From contig JACVVK020000034.1 of assembly GCA_018292915.2 (NCBI GenBank), positions 2,452,501 to 2,516,500 on the forward strand: a DNA stretch of 64,000 nucleotides, in the 5' to 3' direction. Source of the DNA: Batillaria attramentaria. Its lineage: Eukaryota; Mollusca; Gastropoda; Batillariidae. The notes beneath the pieces are model-generated. The model did not search any database. It was not told the origin of the DNA and saw nothing but the letters and a program-made list of their open reading frames with translations. Below, in pieces: positions 34,983-45,766 of the stretch (positions are counted from its first letter, which is position 1; the number at the start of each line of letters is the position of its first letter). The position numbers and the translations under genes are program-made.

Positions 34983-35888
34983 CCGGAAACAACAAACCAA
35001 CTTTTTCCATTCTGAAGTACGACCTGACGACCTAGAGTGCGATGTGCCTTATCTGGTGGAAAAGAAACTACCAAACAATCCACAAACAACCAACAAACAA
35101 ATTGTTCATTTAGATTTTTACTCCCTCCTTTTTTTTTTCGTTTTTTTTTTTTTTTTTTTTTTGGGCCCATTCTGAAGTATGACCTGACTTCAACCATGGA
35201 CGTTCAGTTTCCCTCCTGATGCGATGTCGTCCTGTTCATGTCCTCCGCTCATCGAGATGATGGCACATTGACTTTTTTTGTTGTTGCGAGGACATTGGAT
35301 GAGGCTCTCTCTGACAGTGGCGCGATGGAGCGATACTCGAGCGAACTCCACCGGCCTGGCAGCAGTCCCCTTGTAGTTTTATATGACAGTCCGGGAAGTG
35401 ATGAAACCCATTTCCAAAATTGAAGTCTTCCTTGCCATTTCTCCGGTCCCCTCCTCCCGTATTCCTTGCCCCTAGCTCTAGCTCGGGGTCTGTGAAAGGG
35501 AACTGCAGTGTTGTGGGATGGGAGAGAGTCGTAGTAACAACACAGTAATTAAACTGCCAATCTCTCTCCGTGGAAAAAGGCCTTGTTTAAATCAAACCCG
35601 AGGGAGAGAGAGGGAGGGGGGGGGGGAGAGAAGAAGGACCAACATCGATCAGTATGGACGGCGTCCATCGAAAGTGACAAATCGTCCCATCGCCAGAAAT
35701 CTGACGGACACCCTGAAAGTTATGAACAAATATCGATTCAGACCCGTCTCTGGGAACGGAGTCGTAGCTCATGAAAAAGACAACTTGATCACTTCTGACC
35801 AAACACAAGCGGACGGGTAGTACACGGCTTTTACGTCTCCTATACAACTTGGGCCCTTGAGTCATGCCTCTTTAGGAAGTCAGCCATC
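34983..35888. other. No gene seen; poly-T tract
   Basis: T-rich homopolymer at 35127-35162. TTCTGAAGTATGACCTGACTT occurs here at 35170 and also at 33077-33098, a short shared segment of unknown nature. Confidence 0.45.
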
Positions 35889-36092
35889 ATCTGGAAAAAC
35901 AGCCTATGTGCCACGGATTTTACATGTACTAAAACCCTTTATCTAGATGACGGTAAAAGTCTTTCCCCTGGTCTTTGCGCTTGTAGAATCTGGAAAAACA
36001 GCCTAGGTGCCACGGATTTTATTTGTACTCAAACCCTTTATCTAGATGACGGTAAAAGTCTTTCCACTGGTCTTTGCGCTGGTAGATTCCAA
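35889..36092. repeat. Two-copy tandem duplication, ~102 bp, over a candidate exon end
   Basis: ATCTGGAAAAACAGCCTA, GTGCCACGGATTTTA, CAAACCCTTTATCTAGATGA and CGGTAAAAGTCTTTCC occur at 35889-35988 and again at 35990-36070. The second copy holds the 3' end of the minus-strand open frame described next. Confidence 0.9.
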
Positions 36093-36357
36093 TCTCGGGA
36101 GTAGCCAAGTGCTCGGACAGGACAATAGGTTTTCTAGACTTTGCATCAACGCGACAGTGTCTCCTAAAAGTAAAGTCATGCTCCCACATTCCTTTCTTCT
36201 CCTTCGTTTTGGTGTTTGAGTTCCGTCTTCGACAGCTTTTGCTAACCGCAGCACTGTTTATCGTCCGATACAAAACCTGGCCCTTTCGTAACAAGCTCCT
36301 AAAACGTCTCGCAGATCTTGGAATCAATGCCTGCGGATTCTTCTGCAGACAGGCCTG
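36019..36357 (-). CDS. Candidate terminal exon, unknown protein
   Basis: I do not recognise this protein. The minus strand is open for 113 codons between an upstream TGA and a TAA at 36019. The frame includes RSARRFRSLLRKGQVLYR, MWEHDFTFRRHCRVD and YQRKDQWKDFYRHLDKGFEY. Composition is mixed, basic and not low-complexity, and codon use looks gene-like by eye. AG dinucleotides just downstream of the upstream TGA (TTGACAG and CTGCAG) could be splice acceptors. The stop overlaps an AATAAA motif. The last 20 codons are repeated in a mutated form at 35900-35960 that ends early. It could be the last coding exon of a host gene, a retrocopy piece, or chance. There is no start codon in a good context. 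Confidence 0.3.
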   Translation of the reverse strand, partial: QACLQKNPQALIPRSARRFRSLLRKGQVLYRTINSAAVSKSCRRRNSNTKTKEKKGMWEHDFTFRRHCRVDAKSRKPIVLSEHLATPEIGIYQRKDQWKDFYRHLDKGFEYK

Positions 36358-37401
36358 TCAATAGTGCGTGGTCATCCACGGATAAACGGCCTTCCTAGAG
36401 ACTTTGCCATGAAATTTTTTTTTCAGGCTTATGAAAGTGGCATGGCGTGGTATGGTATGGTTCGGTAGACTTTTCCTCGGCGCACTTATCCATCTCCTCT
36501 GAAATACTCATGGCGCCGCAGGGCTGGAGGACGAATCCGTGAAAGCCTGCTGCCGCTAAGCGCTACTTGATGTGCAAACCTCCACTGACCATGCTATTCA
36601 CTCTGGTGCGTGCGACAGTATATGTATTTCTGTTTTCCACGCCACCGGCCACAGCCTACTCCTCTTCGAAAGATGGACATGGACTTTTTAGCGTGCACAC
36701 TTTGTGCGTGCGTGTGTAGTGCGCTGGGAGCACTCACATTCACAGTTCACAATCACAGACGGTCCGGTAAAAAGACAGGCGGGAAATATACTAAAACGAC
36801 TGAACAGGACGCCATGCAAGGCCGGGTTTTTTTTTTTTTGTTTGGTTTTTTTTTTTTTTAGCCTTTTAATAACTCCAGGACATTATATTCAGACACATTT
36901 TCGACTCGCAGTCGCTGATCCACTTTCCGTCTTAGGATCAGCGAAATTGTCGTAGCTGTTTTCAGTAACACAGATCTTGCTTGTGATCCTCGATGTACGA
37001 GTGTGATGGGAAAACTTGGAAAAGTTTCCAGTTCCAGTCTATCAATGCCTGAACCACTGGTAGGAGTTGTCAGCACTAATTTGTGTCTCTTCTGCTCCTC
37101 CATGTCTTGTTGTTACACAGTTTCAACCTCGGGCTAGCTATATCCACAAACCCTCGCATGACACGCTATCAACTCGCCCTAAACCTTGCTGTGTTGCCTG
37201 TCAACAATTAAGCCCAGTCGAAAGCCTGGAGCGTCCCCGCTTGTTTGAAACGCGAATTACCTGTACTAATGCCAATCCTGGCGGACTCAGGATCTGTATC
37301 CGCGTAGTTTGAAACGTGGGTTGCGTAACGCGGCCACAACATCCCGGTCAAACACCGTTAGGCAAGCGGTCGAGCCGACCCTGACCGTCTGGATTACGGT
37401 C
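36358..37401. other. No gene seen
   Basis: Poly-T at 36828-36860. Several open frames of about 80 codons without recognisable motifs. Confidence 0.45.
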
Positions 37402-37415
37402 ATCGGAGTCTCTGG

Positions 37416-37756
37416 TTGGTTTGTTGGTTAGCTGGGGTTTATCGTCCACGCCACAACGAGGAGATTGCAGACGGCCCTAGGGGGCAGGTTATGTGGATGG
37501 GGATAGCTACCCTAACTGTACAGTCCAGCTGGACACTTATTCAATCCAGTCAGACTGCCAGGTCGGCCACATTTTATGTATCCTTGACTGTAATGGACAA
37601 GTTACACAAACAGACCCAGTTCACAGTCAGTCCCGGGAAGCGGGGCAACGTGAAAAAGGCCTGTACCACTTTTGGCCGTGTCGGGATTCCAACCCGGGAC
37701 CTTTCGATCTCGAGTCCACCGTGGCCGCTCAACCCGTTGAGCCACCGACTCCCCTG
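37416..37756 (-). mobile_element. Long tRNA-like SINE S5 with 14-bp TSD
   Basis: The minus strand starts GGGGAGTCGGTGGCTCAACG, has a B-box-like GGGTTGGAATCCC, and continues through GTTGCCCCGCTTCCCGGG to an end in GATAAACCCC. About 340 bp long. It shares with S1 a short AACGTGAAAAAGGCC/GCCCCG block only. The flanks ATCGGAGTCTCTGG (37402-37415) and ATCGGAGTCTCCGG (37757-37770) form a target-site duplication with one mismatch. Confidence 0.75.
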
Positions 37757-37770
37757 ATCGGAGTCTCCGG

Positions 37771-38141
37771 GCTGCTAGGCTGCTGATAACCGGCGGCGAG
37801 GACTGACTCCCACACAGCTCGCTTCGACTGTGATGCCATCACCATTTAGTCACGGACACTGTTTGGAAAATTGACGGAAAAGCGTCATTTATCTTCTGGT
37901 GTCCTTTTCAATGTGTTTGGTATAACAGATATCTAAGCTGCTTGTGAAATCTGTTTACAGCACGCTAAAGATGTACGACTGAACTAACGATAGTCAAACT
38001 AGGCTGACGTTTCCCGGGAACTACTTTGCGGATGTGATCAATTGTTGACGTAGCGCTTCGGTTCCAGTTCGGTTACTTCGTGTGTTTCGCGCGGCAGAGA
38101 GGTTTTGGCTACTTATGAGTCACGCTTGCGGACGTCTTAAC

Positions 38142-38179
<38 letters not shown>

Positions 38180-40170
38180 ACATACACACACACACTTAAA
38201 TAAATGTAGTTTTGAAACACTTCAAAATAAAAATGACAATCAAAAAAATAAATTTTAAAAAATGAAAGCAAACAAACAGACAAACAAACCCACAATTTAG
38301 ACCGATTCGTTTTGACTGAGGTGACGCAGCATTGCGGCGGAAAAATCAGGAACGCGCCAAACAAAACCGCTCTAAATGAAGTCACTTTTTTTTCTTTTCT
38401 TTTTTTGCCGTAGCTGTTTTATCTGCGGTGGAGATTGTTTAGGTCCGTGTCAGCGACACGTGCGCTCTACGGAAGCTGTGGTGAAGCTGACGCTGGAAGT
38501 GGAAGGTGCAAGCCTGAAGGTTTGTGTCCTAAATGCACATTACGGCTCAATTTTCCCGCGTGATAGGGCAGACCACCCGCAGACCCCCGCAGTCCCGATA
38601 CAAGCTTCTTCAGTCACCGACTCCGCCTCATTGGACCCCCCCCCCCCTCTCTCTCTCTCTTTTTCTCTCACCAACCCCCCCCCCCCCCCCCACACACACA
38701 CAAACCCGGGGGCCACTTACAAAAGGCATGCGCCCGCGTGCCTGTGGCTCAAGTTCTTTATTTCTCGTGTGATACGGCTGTTGTTTTCTTTTCTAACCGC
38801 CTCCTTTGATCAGCAGATGTTGTGCCTTCTTGTGACTCAGCCGAGTTCTTTGGGCAGTTTTCCTTCACGTGTAATATCTCAGATGGCAGGTAGAGAGAGA
38901 GAGAGAGACTGACAACAAGACTGAGGGGAGGTGGTGGTGGTGGTGGTGGGGGGGGAGGGAGAGTGAGAGAAAGAGGGAGAAATGCGGAGTGGATTGAATA
39001 CAGTTTGAGTTGTTAGTTGATGTGGGTGGTAGGATGAGCGGGGGAGGGGAGTGGGCAAAAGGACGGGGGGGGGGGGATTTTACGTCTCAGTTTTCCCACC
39101 ACATGAAGGGATAACAAAGTATCCAAGACATAACAACGAGAGTAAAATCGGCACATATTTCATAATAATAATAAACCCGTCATTGTCCATTAAATGTTAC
39201 ATATAAAATACACATCAGTTCGTCTTTGGGCTCTTTTTGGTTTCAGGCGCAGAATCGAACTCGCAATCCGAGTATTAACAGTCCAACTGACGTTCTGCCA
39301 GGTTGGTTACTCTCTTGTAGGTAGGGGCGATGTGTGTGTGCGCTGTATTCTAAATTGAGAGGGGGAGGAGAGATGGAGGAAGGGGGGGGGGGGTAGATGC
39401 GGCCTGAGACAGCCTTTCTGAAATGCCTGCATCTGTCCGACCCGTTGCCAGACGGTAAATAAAGTAATAAGGTAAAGTGCAGATCGAGAGATTCTGTTAC
39501 CATCTCTATTCCGTGTCACGCCACGCCGCCAGCCAGTCACTCCACTTCTCTCTAATAACCAACCAACGCCGACAGACAGGTGCGCGTGCATCTGACCAGC
39601 TCCCGGCTTGCACGAGACGCCCCTCCTCCCTCCCCCCACCACTTACACACTCCCTGTCCCACCCACACCCCTACCCCCACGCGCGTGTGACGTTGTCTGA
39701 CACCACCACGGACCAACCATCTACAGCATAATACATACCGGCAAGACTTGCAGACGATGCTTATCAACCAGGAGGGGGGGGGGAGTGAGGGTTTGGGGGG
39801 CTAGCGCTAACCCCGAGTCCAAAATTGTCCAATTTTTGCGTCTGCGATCGAATGGAATTTGGCGTTTAGGGCAGTAGCCGGGGTGAAATGTGGCTCTCTT
39901 ACGTCTAAAGGGGTGTGTGGAGGAGCCGCGACCGGCAATGTTTTCACCGCGGGCTGCCCCATAAAAAAGCGACCTCGACATCTCCTAGCGTGGCCCTTTC
40001 GTCTGAAATCTCAGACTAGAGAGGCGAGATTAGGATCACGAGTCGGTGAAGTCGCTCATGAAACTGTCCCAAAGCGAGTGCTTGAACTTGGTCGTAACGA
40101 TGAGAAAACGCACAGAAGGGGGCGCTGCGTGTTTCATTACACCCCAAGAATAGATTAATCGCTGGACAAA
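37771..40170. other. No gene seen; simple repeats
   Basis: (CA)n at 38142-38193, poly-C next to CA at 38676-38702, (GGT)n at 38928-38949, poly-G at 39064-39076. The 178-codon frame at 38376-38912 crosses CT and poly-C tracts and shows no domain. Confidence 0.45.
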
Positions 40171-40400
40171 CGTTGTTAAGTACAAGACTTGGTTCTCCAA
40201 TCAAGCCTTTATGTAGAGATAAAATGTCGGTAGAAATGAAACTGTTCTTTGTCTAGTTTGCATTTATCGCTTCAGAAACAACGTGTCAGTAGTACAAGAC
40301 TTAGTCTTCGAAATTAAGTCTGTCGGTGGAAATGAAACCTTTCGTCTCTAGTTTCCATTTATCGCTGCAGAAATAACGTATAACAAAAGACTCAGTTTTT
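40171..40400. repeat. Tandem duplication, ~115 bp, 2.2 copies
   Basis: GTACAAGACTTGGTTCT / GTACAAGACTTAGTCTT, GTCGGTAGAAATGAAAC / GTCGGTGGAAATGAAAC and TCTAGTTT.CATTTATCGCT are repeated in order, with a third partial start at 40390 (AAAGACTCAGTTTTTCC). Confidence 0.75.
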
Positions 40401-40520
40401 CCAGTTAAGTTCATAAAGTCTTTATAAACCGTCAGTATTTTTTTACAGTCTCATTAGTCTGCACTATCATGTCTGCTTAGAATGTTATCAACAACCCTTT
40501 GTGTCCTCGAACATTGAACT

Positions 40521-40563
40521 TACTTGGTGGAAAAGGGTGTTAAACTCCCAAACACCCACCCCA
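40521..40563 (+). mobile_element. SINE S1 tail fragment
   Basis: Only GGTGGAAAAGG-GTTAAACTCCC-AAACACCCACCC remains, a strongly 5'-truncated insertion. Confidence 0.7.
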
Positions 40564-40821
40564 CATACCTCTCTAACTTTGAAGAAAAAGAAGAAAGAGA
40601 AAGGTGTTTAGGAACCCTCACTAACTGTCTTGGCGCGCGACAAGCAGTGGGGATAATTATAAATAGAACGAGGGCACCTGTCACCATTCCCTGTTACTAT
40701 TATTATTAGTCTTACGCGTGCCCGCGGCTCGCCTCGACCTAAACGCAGGTCCCTTGCGTCATAACTTGACCTAAGTGACTGTTTCAGCCGCGCACAGAGT
40801 TAAAAACACTCAGGGTCGGAG

Positions 40822-40914
40822 GGTGTTTTAGGAGTCTAACGTCCTTTTCCACCACGTGCAGGTGATATCAAAGACGGGACAACGAGAAAAAAAGGCCAGC
40901 ACAAACATTTGGCC
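40822..40914 (-). mobile_element. SINE S1 fragment, 5' truncated
   Basis: The plus strand shows GTCCTTTTCCACCACGTGCA, GGTGATATCAAAGACGGGAC and GCCAGCACAAACATTTGGCC. The tRNA-like head is absent. Confidence 0.8.
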
Positions 40915-41730
40915 TCAAACACTTTCAAACTCGTTTTTTAAAAATTCTTCATGTATACCACTCCAGACGCGCGTCGGTCCAGGGCGAGACGTGAATCTGA
41001 AATCTTTCCTCATAACTTCAAGTTTCACCGCCGCTGTATACGCATGGCCAGACTTCTGCCCCTCTCGGATCAGGTTCAAATCAGGTTCACTTAAGGTTAA
41101 CCCATTTGCAGTTGTTGCACGAACCGGACTAAACAGTTCCAGTGTTGCTACAATTGTGGCGAGTCGCTCAAGAGTTGGTTGCCCCTACTAATAACCAGAC
41201 AGGCCGACCGCCTTAGCGGAAAGAATACCGCCTGGCCGCAGTCTTGCCCTTCCGCACTGGAGATTAAAGAAATTTGCCACAAAATCGATTCTTGCGCGCG
41301 AGTGGAATTTTATTGCCTTGCCACTGAAATAACGTCGAAATTAAATATCCTGCTTGGTATGCCTCGTGTACACAGGGCTGTTCCGAGTCAGTCGTGCCTC
41401 CCGCTGCTTGAACTAAGGGTGTTCCGTCTGGCGCCCTCACCCCCTCGGTATATATACTCACTCATGCCACTTAGAAAGTCTTTCAATCTATCTCACCTCC
41501 TCTTGAACATTCCTTATTGTTATCCGTTGTATGTCAGAAGCATCAATCACTCAATCAATCAATCAATCATTTTATTTATTTTTTCGTTTGTCCATTGTGA
41601 GTCATGACAGCTGTTGAGGACGATATTAGCTGAGAGTTTGAGCCGAGGTCGGAATCTTTTTAATCCAGATAACAACAATTATTGCTCAGGTTTGCTCTCT
41701 CTCTCTCTCTCTCTCGGGGAGGGGGTGGTG
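40915..41730. other. No gene seen; one retroelement-like tail
   Basis: Open frames of 111 and 142 codons carry no recognised motif. TCAATCAATCAATCAATCATT then TTATTTATTTTTTCG at 41542-41585 resembles a minus-strand element end with an (ATTG)n tail. Confidence 0.45.
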
Positions 41731-41895
41731 GAGCCGGGGTCGAATGGTAGAGCGTTGGACTTCTAATGCTCGGGTCGTGAGTTCGATCCCGGCTGGGGCC
41801 AAATATTTGTGCTGGCTTTTTCATCGTTGCCCCGTGTTTGATATCACCCTATGTGGTGGAAAAGGACGTTAAACCCCCAAACACCCACACCCACC

Positions 41896-41896
<1 letters not shown>
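41731..41896 (+). mobile_element. SINE S1 inside a (TC)n tract
   Basis: Near-complete S1 with GTAGAGCGTTGGACTTC, GAGTTCGATCCCGGC, GTTGCCCCGTGTTTGATATC and the AAACACCCACACCCACC tail. (TC)n lies on both sides, at 41694-41715 and 41897-41920, with a short GGGGAGGGGGTGGT between the left tract and the head. Confidence 0.9.

Positions 41897-41970
<74 letters not shown>
41897..41970. repeat. (TC)n(CA)n microsatellite
   Basis: CT run to about 41920 followed by CA to 41970. Confidence 0.97.
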
Positions 41971-42140
41971 TCTTCTTTTCTTCTTTTCTTTTTCTCTTCG
42001 TCTAGGTGCGTTCTTTCACTCCGCTTTTCTTCATTTGTCTTTCCCCCTTTTGGGATTTTTCTTCCCAGGTATCTGCCTCGCATGCTTCTTTAAATATTCC
42101 TGCTTAAAACACAGACCGTCCTCCCGTACATCTTTTCTCT

Positions 42141-42197
<57 letters not shown>

Positions 42198-43103
42198 TCT
42201 TTCTGTCTTTCTTCTTCTTCTCTTTGAATAAACGTTTTCCCCTTGATGGATGAAACCGCATACTTGATATTTCATTCTGACCGCATTTCTTACGATCTGT
42301 TTTTTATCCGGATGCCTGCTCTCAGAAGCCTACAAAAACGAGTTGAAATTCATTTGTGCTGGCTCAGAAACTTTTCAGAGACCTTGACCTACCCCCCCCC
42401 CTCTCTCTCTCTCTCTTCAGTTTCACGGCCTGATGTAACCGATGACGTAAAAGTGTAATTCTGCCCAGTATATATATCACGCGTAATTGGACATGGAAAC
42501 AGTCCCACGCATTTCTACTGGCAACTATAATGAGCTTTTCTGTGTACGTCACGGATTGAAATGCTTCTATTTTCCGACGCTATTTCGGTTCACGTTTCAC
42601 GTTAAGCCTTGTCTAAACTTTTCACCCATCATCCACTCCCTCCCCCCCCCCCCCGCCCTCCCACCCCCGCAAAATGTCGAGACAGCCCATAGATCAGTGA
42701 GGGTGAACACAAAAACCAAGACACACGGCGGCATGCTCTCTGCCTCCGTGAATAGTCCTAAATAGGATTTATTGTAAACCTGCTCTGGCGTTCTGCCAGT
42801 AAAAATGAGCTCTACGCATGAAATTTGTCAGCGCTAACATTATTTTTGGTCCTCGTAAGTCACGGAACTCGATTCAGTGACATCCGGTAAATGTTAAGTC
42901 CTGGTTGGTGTTCTGAATAAACAGAAGCATTGACTGACAACAGGTTCAGTCTGCGGTGACACCTGTGTAGGCGGCCAAGACGGCCACTAGTGTACAGTCC
43001 ATTAGTTACCCGAAGGACCCTCTGTAGGACCATCACCTGTCTAAGCAGGCCGACTAGTCTGGTGTTTTGGGGTGTCCACATTTGTAAGACCTGTGCGACT
43101 CTC
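41971..43103. other. No gene seen; (CT)n tracts
   Basis: (CT)n at 42145-42188 and 42403-42416. No supportable gene. Confidence 0.45.
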
Positions 43104-43120
43104 AGTCTCTCTCTCTCTCT

Positions 43121-43277
43121 CGGGGAGCCGGGTTGGCCGAATGGTAGTGCGTTGGACTTCTAATGCTCGGGACGTGAGTTCGTAATCGGTTTGCATCAAA
43201 TATTTGTGTTGGCTTTTTCATCGTTGCCCCGCCTTCGATGTCACCCGTATATGGCGGAAAAGGACGTTAAATCCCCA
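43121..43277 (+). mobile_element. SINE S1 inside a (TC)n tract
   Basis: GGGGAGCCGGGTTGGCCGAA, GGTAGTGCGTTGGACTTC, a degenerate B-box, GTTGCCCCGCCTTCGATGTC and GGACGTTAAATCCCCAAAC. A (TC)n run ends at 43120 and another begins at about 43281, directly touching the ends, so the target-site duplication is hidden inside the microsatellite. Confidence 0.88.
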
Positions 43278-43412
<135 letters not shown>

Positions 43413-43465
43413 CAATTTTGAAAATTGGTTATTGCAATCAACAACTTCTGCCGTTGTTAAAATAC

Positions 43466-43469
<4 letters not shown>

Positions 43470-43513
<44 letters not shown>
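43470..43513. repeat. (TC)n tract, left flank of a LINE
   Basis: 22 TC repeats ending exactly where LINE coding sequence begins. Confidence 0.95.
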
Positions 43514-43515
<2 letters not shown>

Positions 43516-44335
43516 ATCTGAGGTGTGGGGTGACCACAACATTCTGGAAAGAGTACATGTTTTTGCAATGAAAAGATTTTTAGGTGTGACATCACAAACT
43601 CCAAATACCTTAGTTTATGGCGAGTGCGGTAGGCATCCGATCTATATAAATATTTTTGTTAGAAATGTTGGCTACTGGTTAAAAGTAATTGCTATGCCCC
43701 AAAATAGACTTCCAAGGAAAGCATACTCTATGTTGTATAATTTACATCAACAGAACAAGGTTACTTGGGTTCATCATGTCATGATTGTGCTTTATCGTTA
43801 TGGCTTCGGATATGTCTGGGAAAATCAGGGCGTTGGCGATGTTAAATTGTTTTTGAAGACCTTTAAGCAGCGATTAATTGAATGTTTTGAACAAGAGTGG
43901 CACTTTAAGTTAATGGACAGTAAACGCTTCTTCCCCTACAATACATTTAAAAACACATTAGTACAGAGTAACTTTCTGTCGGCTCTCAACCACATTGGTC
44001 TAAGGGATGTTCTCATTAGATTCAGACTTGGAATTACTAGTTTGAAATGCCACAAATACCGCTTCTGTAAAGACCCTGGTGTCTGCCTTAAATGTCCACA
44101 TTGTCCAGATAATGAAACTGAAATGCATTTTTTGTTTGTATGTCCCAGTTACAGTGCCTTGAGAAAACAGTACATTCCTGGTAAATTTACAAGGCATCCA
44201 TCTTTGTTTCGATTTTCAGTAATTATGTCCGACAGTTGTTCTAGCTTAACATATAGCGTAGCTATGTTTATACTTAAGGCGTTAGAACTTCGTGACACAC
44301 TTTGTACGTGTTCCCCTCACCCCACCCCCCTTTAG
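43514..44335 (+). CDS. LINE ORF2 C-terminal part (partial)
   Basis: About 273 codons without a stop, starting mid-protein after the TC tract: GSEVWGDHNILERVHVFAMK, then GVTSQTPNTLVYGECGRHPI, VRNVGYWLKV, GFGYVWENQGVGDVKLFLK, GITSLKCHKYRFC and the zinc-knuckle-like C-x2-C-x7-H-x4-C in LKCPHCPDNETEMHFLFVCP. The SEVWG..ERVH and G..P......R...YW motifs lie downstream of the reverse-transcriptase domain in CR1/Rex1/L2-like LINEs. Endonuclease and catalytic reverse-transcriptase domains are missing, so it is not autonomous. The open frame suggests a recent insertion. The long Leu-Ser run encoded upstream by the TC tract is not part of the protein. The clade is inferred from motifs only. Confidence 0.82.
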
Positions 44336-44391
44336 TTATGGGCCGAAAAGCCTAAACTAAATAAAACATTTGTCATTGTCATTGTCATTGT
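43514..44391 (+). mobile_element. 5'-truncated LINE inserted in (TC)n
   Basis: Carries an intact 3' piece of a LINE ORF2, a short 3' UTR with ACTAAATAAAACATT and a (TTGTCA)n tail at 44366-44391. TC repeats flank it directly on both sides (43470-43513 and 44390-44406). Confidence 0.88.
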
Positions 44392-44703
44392 CTCTCTCTC
44401 TCTCTGTTCTTCGATAGAAAATGGGTATTTGGTAAGGAATTGGTGCCGTTTCCAACCACCTAAAGTTGAATATTTTTTTTTACTCCCAGTTTCTGCTACC
44501 GGGCCTGGCCTTTCCGTCCTCACAACCCACACCAAAAGCTGATCATAAGATTATCCCCGACTCACGATCGGTGACAGGTGACTGCAGCACTGCGTCAGCG
44601 GTAGCGAAATATCACTGTAGACACCCACAGTGTTGCGATTCAACGAGATACACACCACGCCGATACATGTAGCCCAAGCGACTCTGCGCTACCGAAAGAG
44701 GCT

Positions 44704-44801
44704 GTTTGGGGTGGGTGTTTGGGGGTTTAACGTCCTTTCCCACCACACACGGGTGATATCAAAGACGGAGCAACGCTGAAAAAGCCAAGACAAATATTTG
44801 G
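44704..44801 (-). mobile_element. SINE S1, tail-side half (split by the L1-like LINE)
   Basis: Plus strand: GGGTGGGTGTTTGGGGGTTT, AACGTCCTTTCCCACCACAC, GGTGATATCAAAGACGGAGC, ending at CAAATATTTGG. The remaining head half continues at 51278-51354, after the LINE. Confidence 0.93.
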
Positions 44802-45766
44802 TGGTGATTTCCAATGCGGACCTACTGAAAGAAATACGTGCCCTGTCGCAGGATATTATTGCTATGACGCAGAAGTTTGATCGTTTGAATGATACGGTAG
44901 AAGAAATGCGTGGGCAGATCTTCGAACTGCGACAGGAAAATGACCAGCTAAAGAAAGACATTGCGGCATGCAAGAAGGAGGAGACCGAGTTGGTACGAAT
45001 TGCCTCGGAGGCAAAAGAGCGCTCTGCACTTGCTGACCGAAAGGTGAACGACTTAGAACAGTACACGCGACGAAACAATATCCGTGTGTTTGGGATTGTG
45101 GAGGAGGGACGAGAGACAAGAGAAAAGTGTGAGAACAGTGTTCTGAGCATTCTGCACGATAAACTTGGCTTACGCGACATTACGCACCAAGACATTGAGG
45201 CGGCCCACAGAGTCGGTAAGGTGTCAGTTGACAACGCTAGCCCACGCCCTGTTATCGTGAGGTTCGTATCTCGCAAGGTTACGGAAGCGGTTCTCAGAAA
45301 TAAGAAGAAACTGCGTCAGACTGATTATATGATCGTTGAGGATTTGACATGGGACAACTATAACCTGCTCACTTCGTGCAAGAATGACCCCAGGGTTCTG
45401 TCTGCATGGTCCATGAGAGGAAAGATATATATCAAAACCAGTGAGGGTGTTGAGTGTGTTCAAAAACTCGCTGATCTGAGGGAGATTGCCGCAGCTTCGA
45501 CCCCAGTGATTCGCGGAGGCGCTTACAGGGGCGGAGGCGCTTACAGGGACAGAGGCGCTTACAGGGGCAGAGGGAGCCGCCGACCATGGCCACATAGGAT
45601 TCTTCATCACACACCTCGAAGGCAGCAGAATACAGCCGACAGCGGTCCCCAACAGCGAGGATCCGGCCCCCTCTTATCTACTAGAGGTGACAGCGTCGAT
45701 GGGGAGGGCATGTCGCTAGGGCATGATGGCTCCGACGAGGAGACTGTGTTTGACACGGCCCTGTAA
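44802..45766 (+). CDS. LINE ORF1p, RNA-binding protein (N-terminus missing)
   Basis: The frame is open from the SINE junction to TAA at 45764-45766, about 320 codons. The first in-frame ATG is at 44864 and the natural start has been lost. Residues about 20-85 (counting from the junction) form a coiled coil with heptad-like Leu/Ile (DRLNDTVEEMRGQIFELRQE). LEQYTRRNNIRVFGIVEEG opens an RRM-like domain running through DIEAAHRVGKV, RPVIVRFVSRKVTEAVL, YMIVEDLTWDNYNLL and AWSMRGKIYIKT, as in L1-type ORF1 proteins of invertebrates. The C-terminal tail is Arg/Gly-rich (GAYRGGGAYRDRGAYRGRG). The known role of this family is to bind LINE RNA as a trimer and act as a nucleic-acid chaperone. Without its own start the protein would lack its N-terminus. 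Confidence 0.88.
45515..45568 (+). repeat. 18-bp in-frame repeat x3 in ORF1
   Basis: GGAGGCGCTTACAGGGGC and two near-identical copies encode G-G-A-Y-R-G, G-G-A-Y-R-D and R-G-A-Y-R-G. This is an internal expansion of an RG-rich nucleic-acid-binding tail. Confidence 0.93.

Noticed and set aside
38376..38912. 178-codon ORF
   Set aside because: It crosses CT and poly-C tracts and has no coherent composition.
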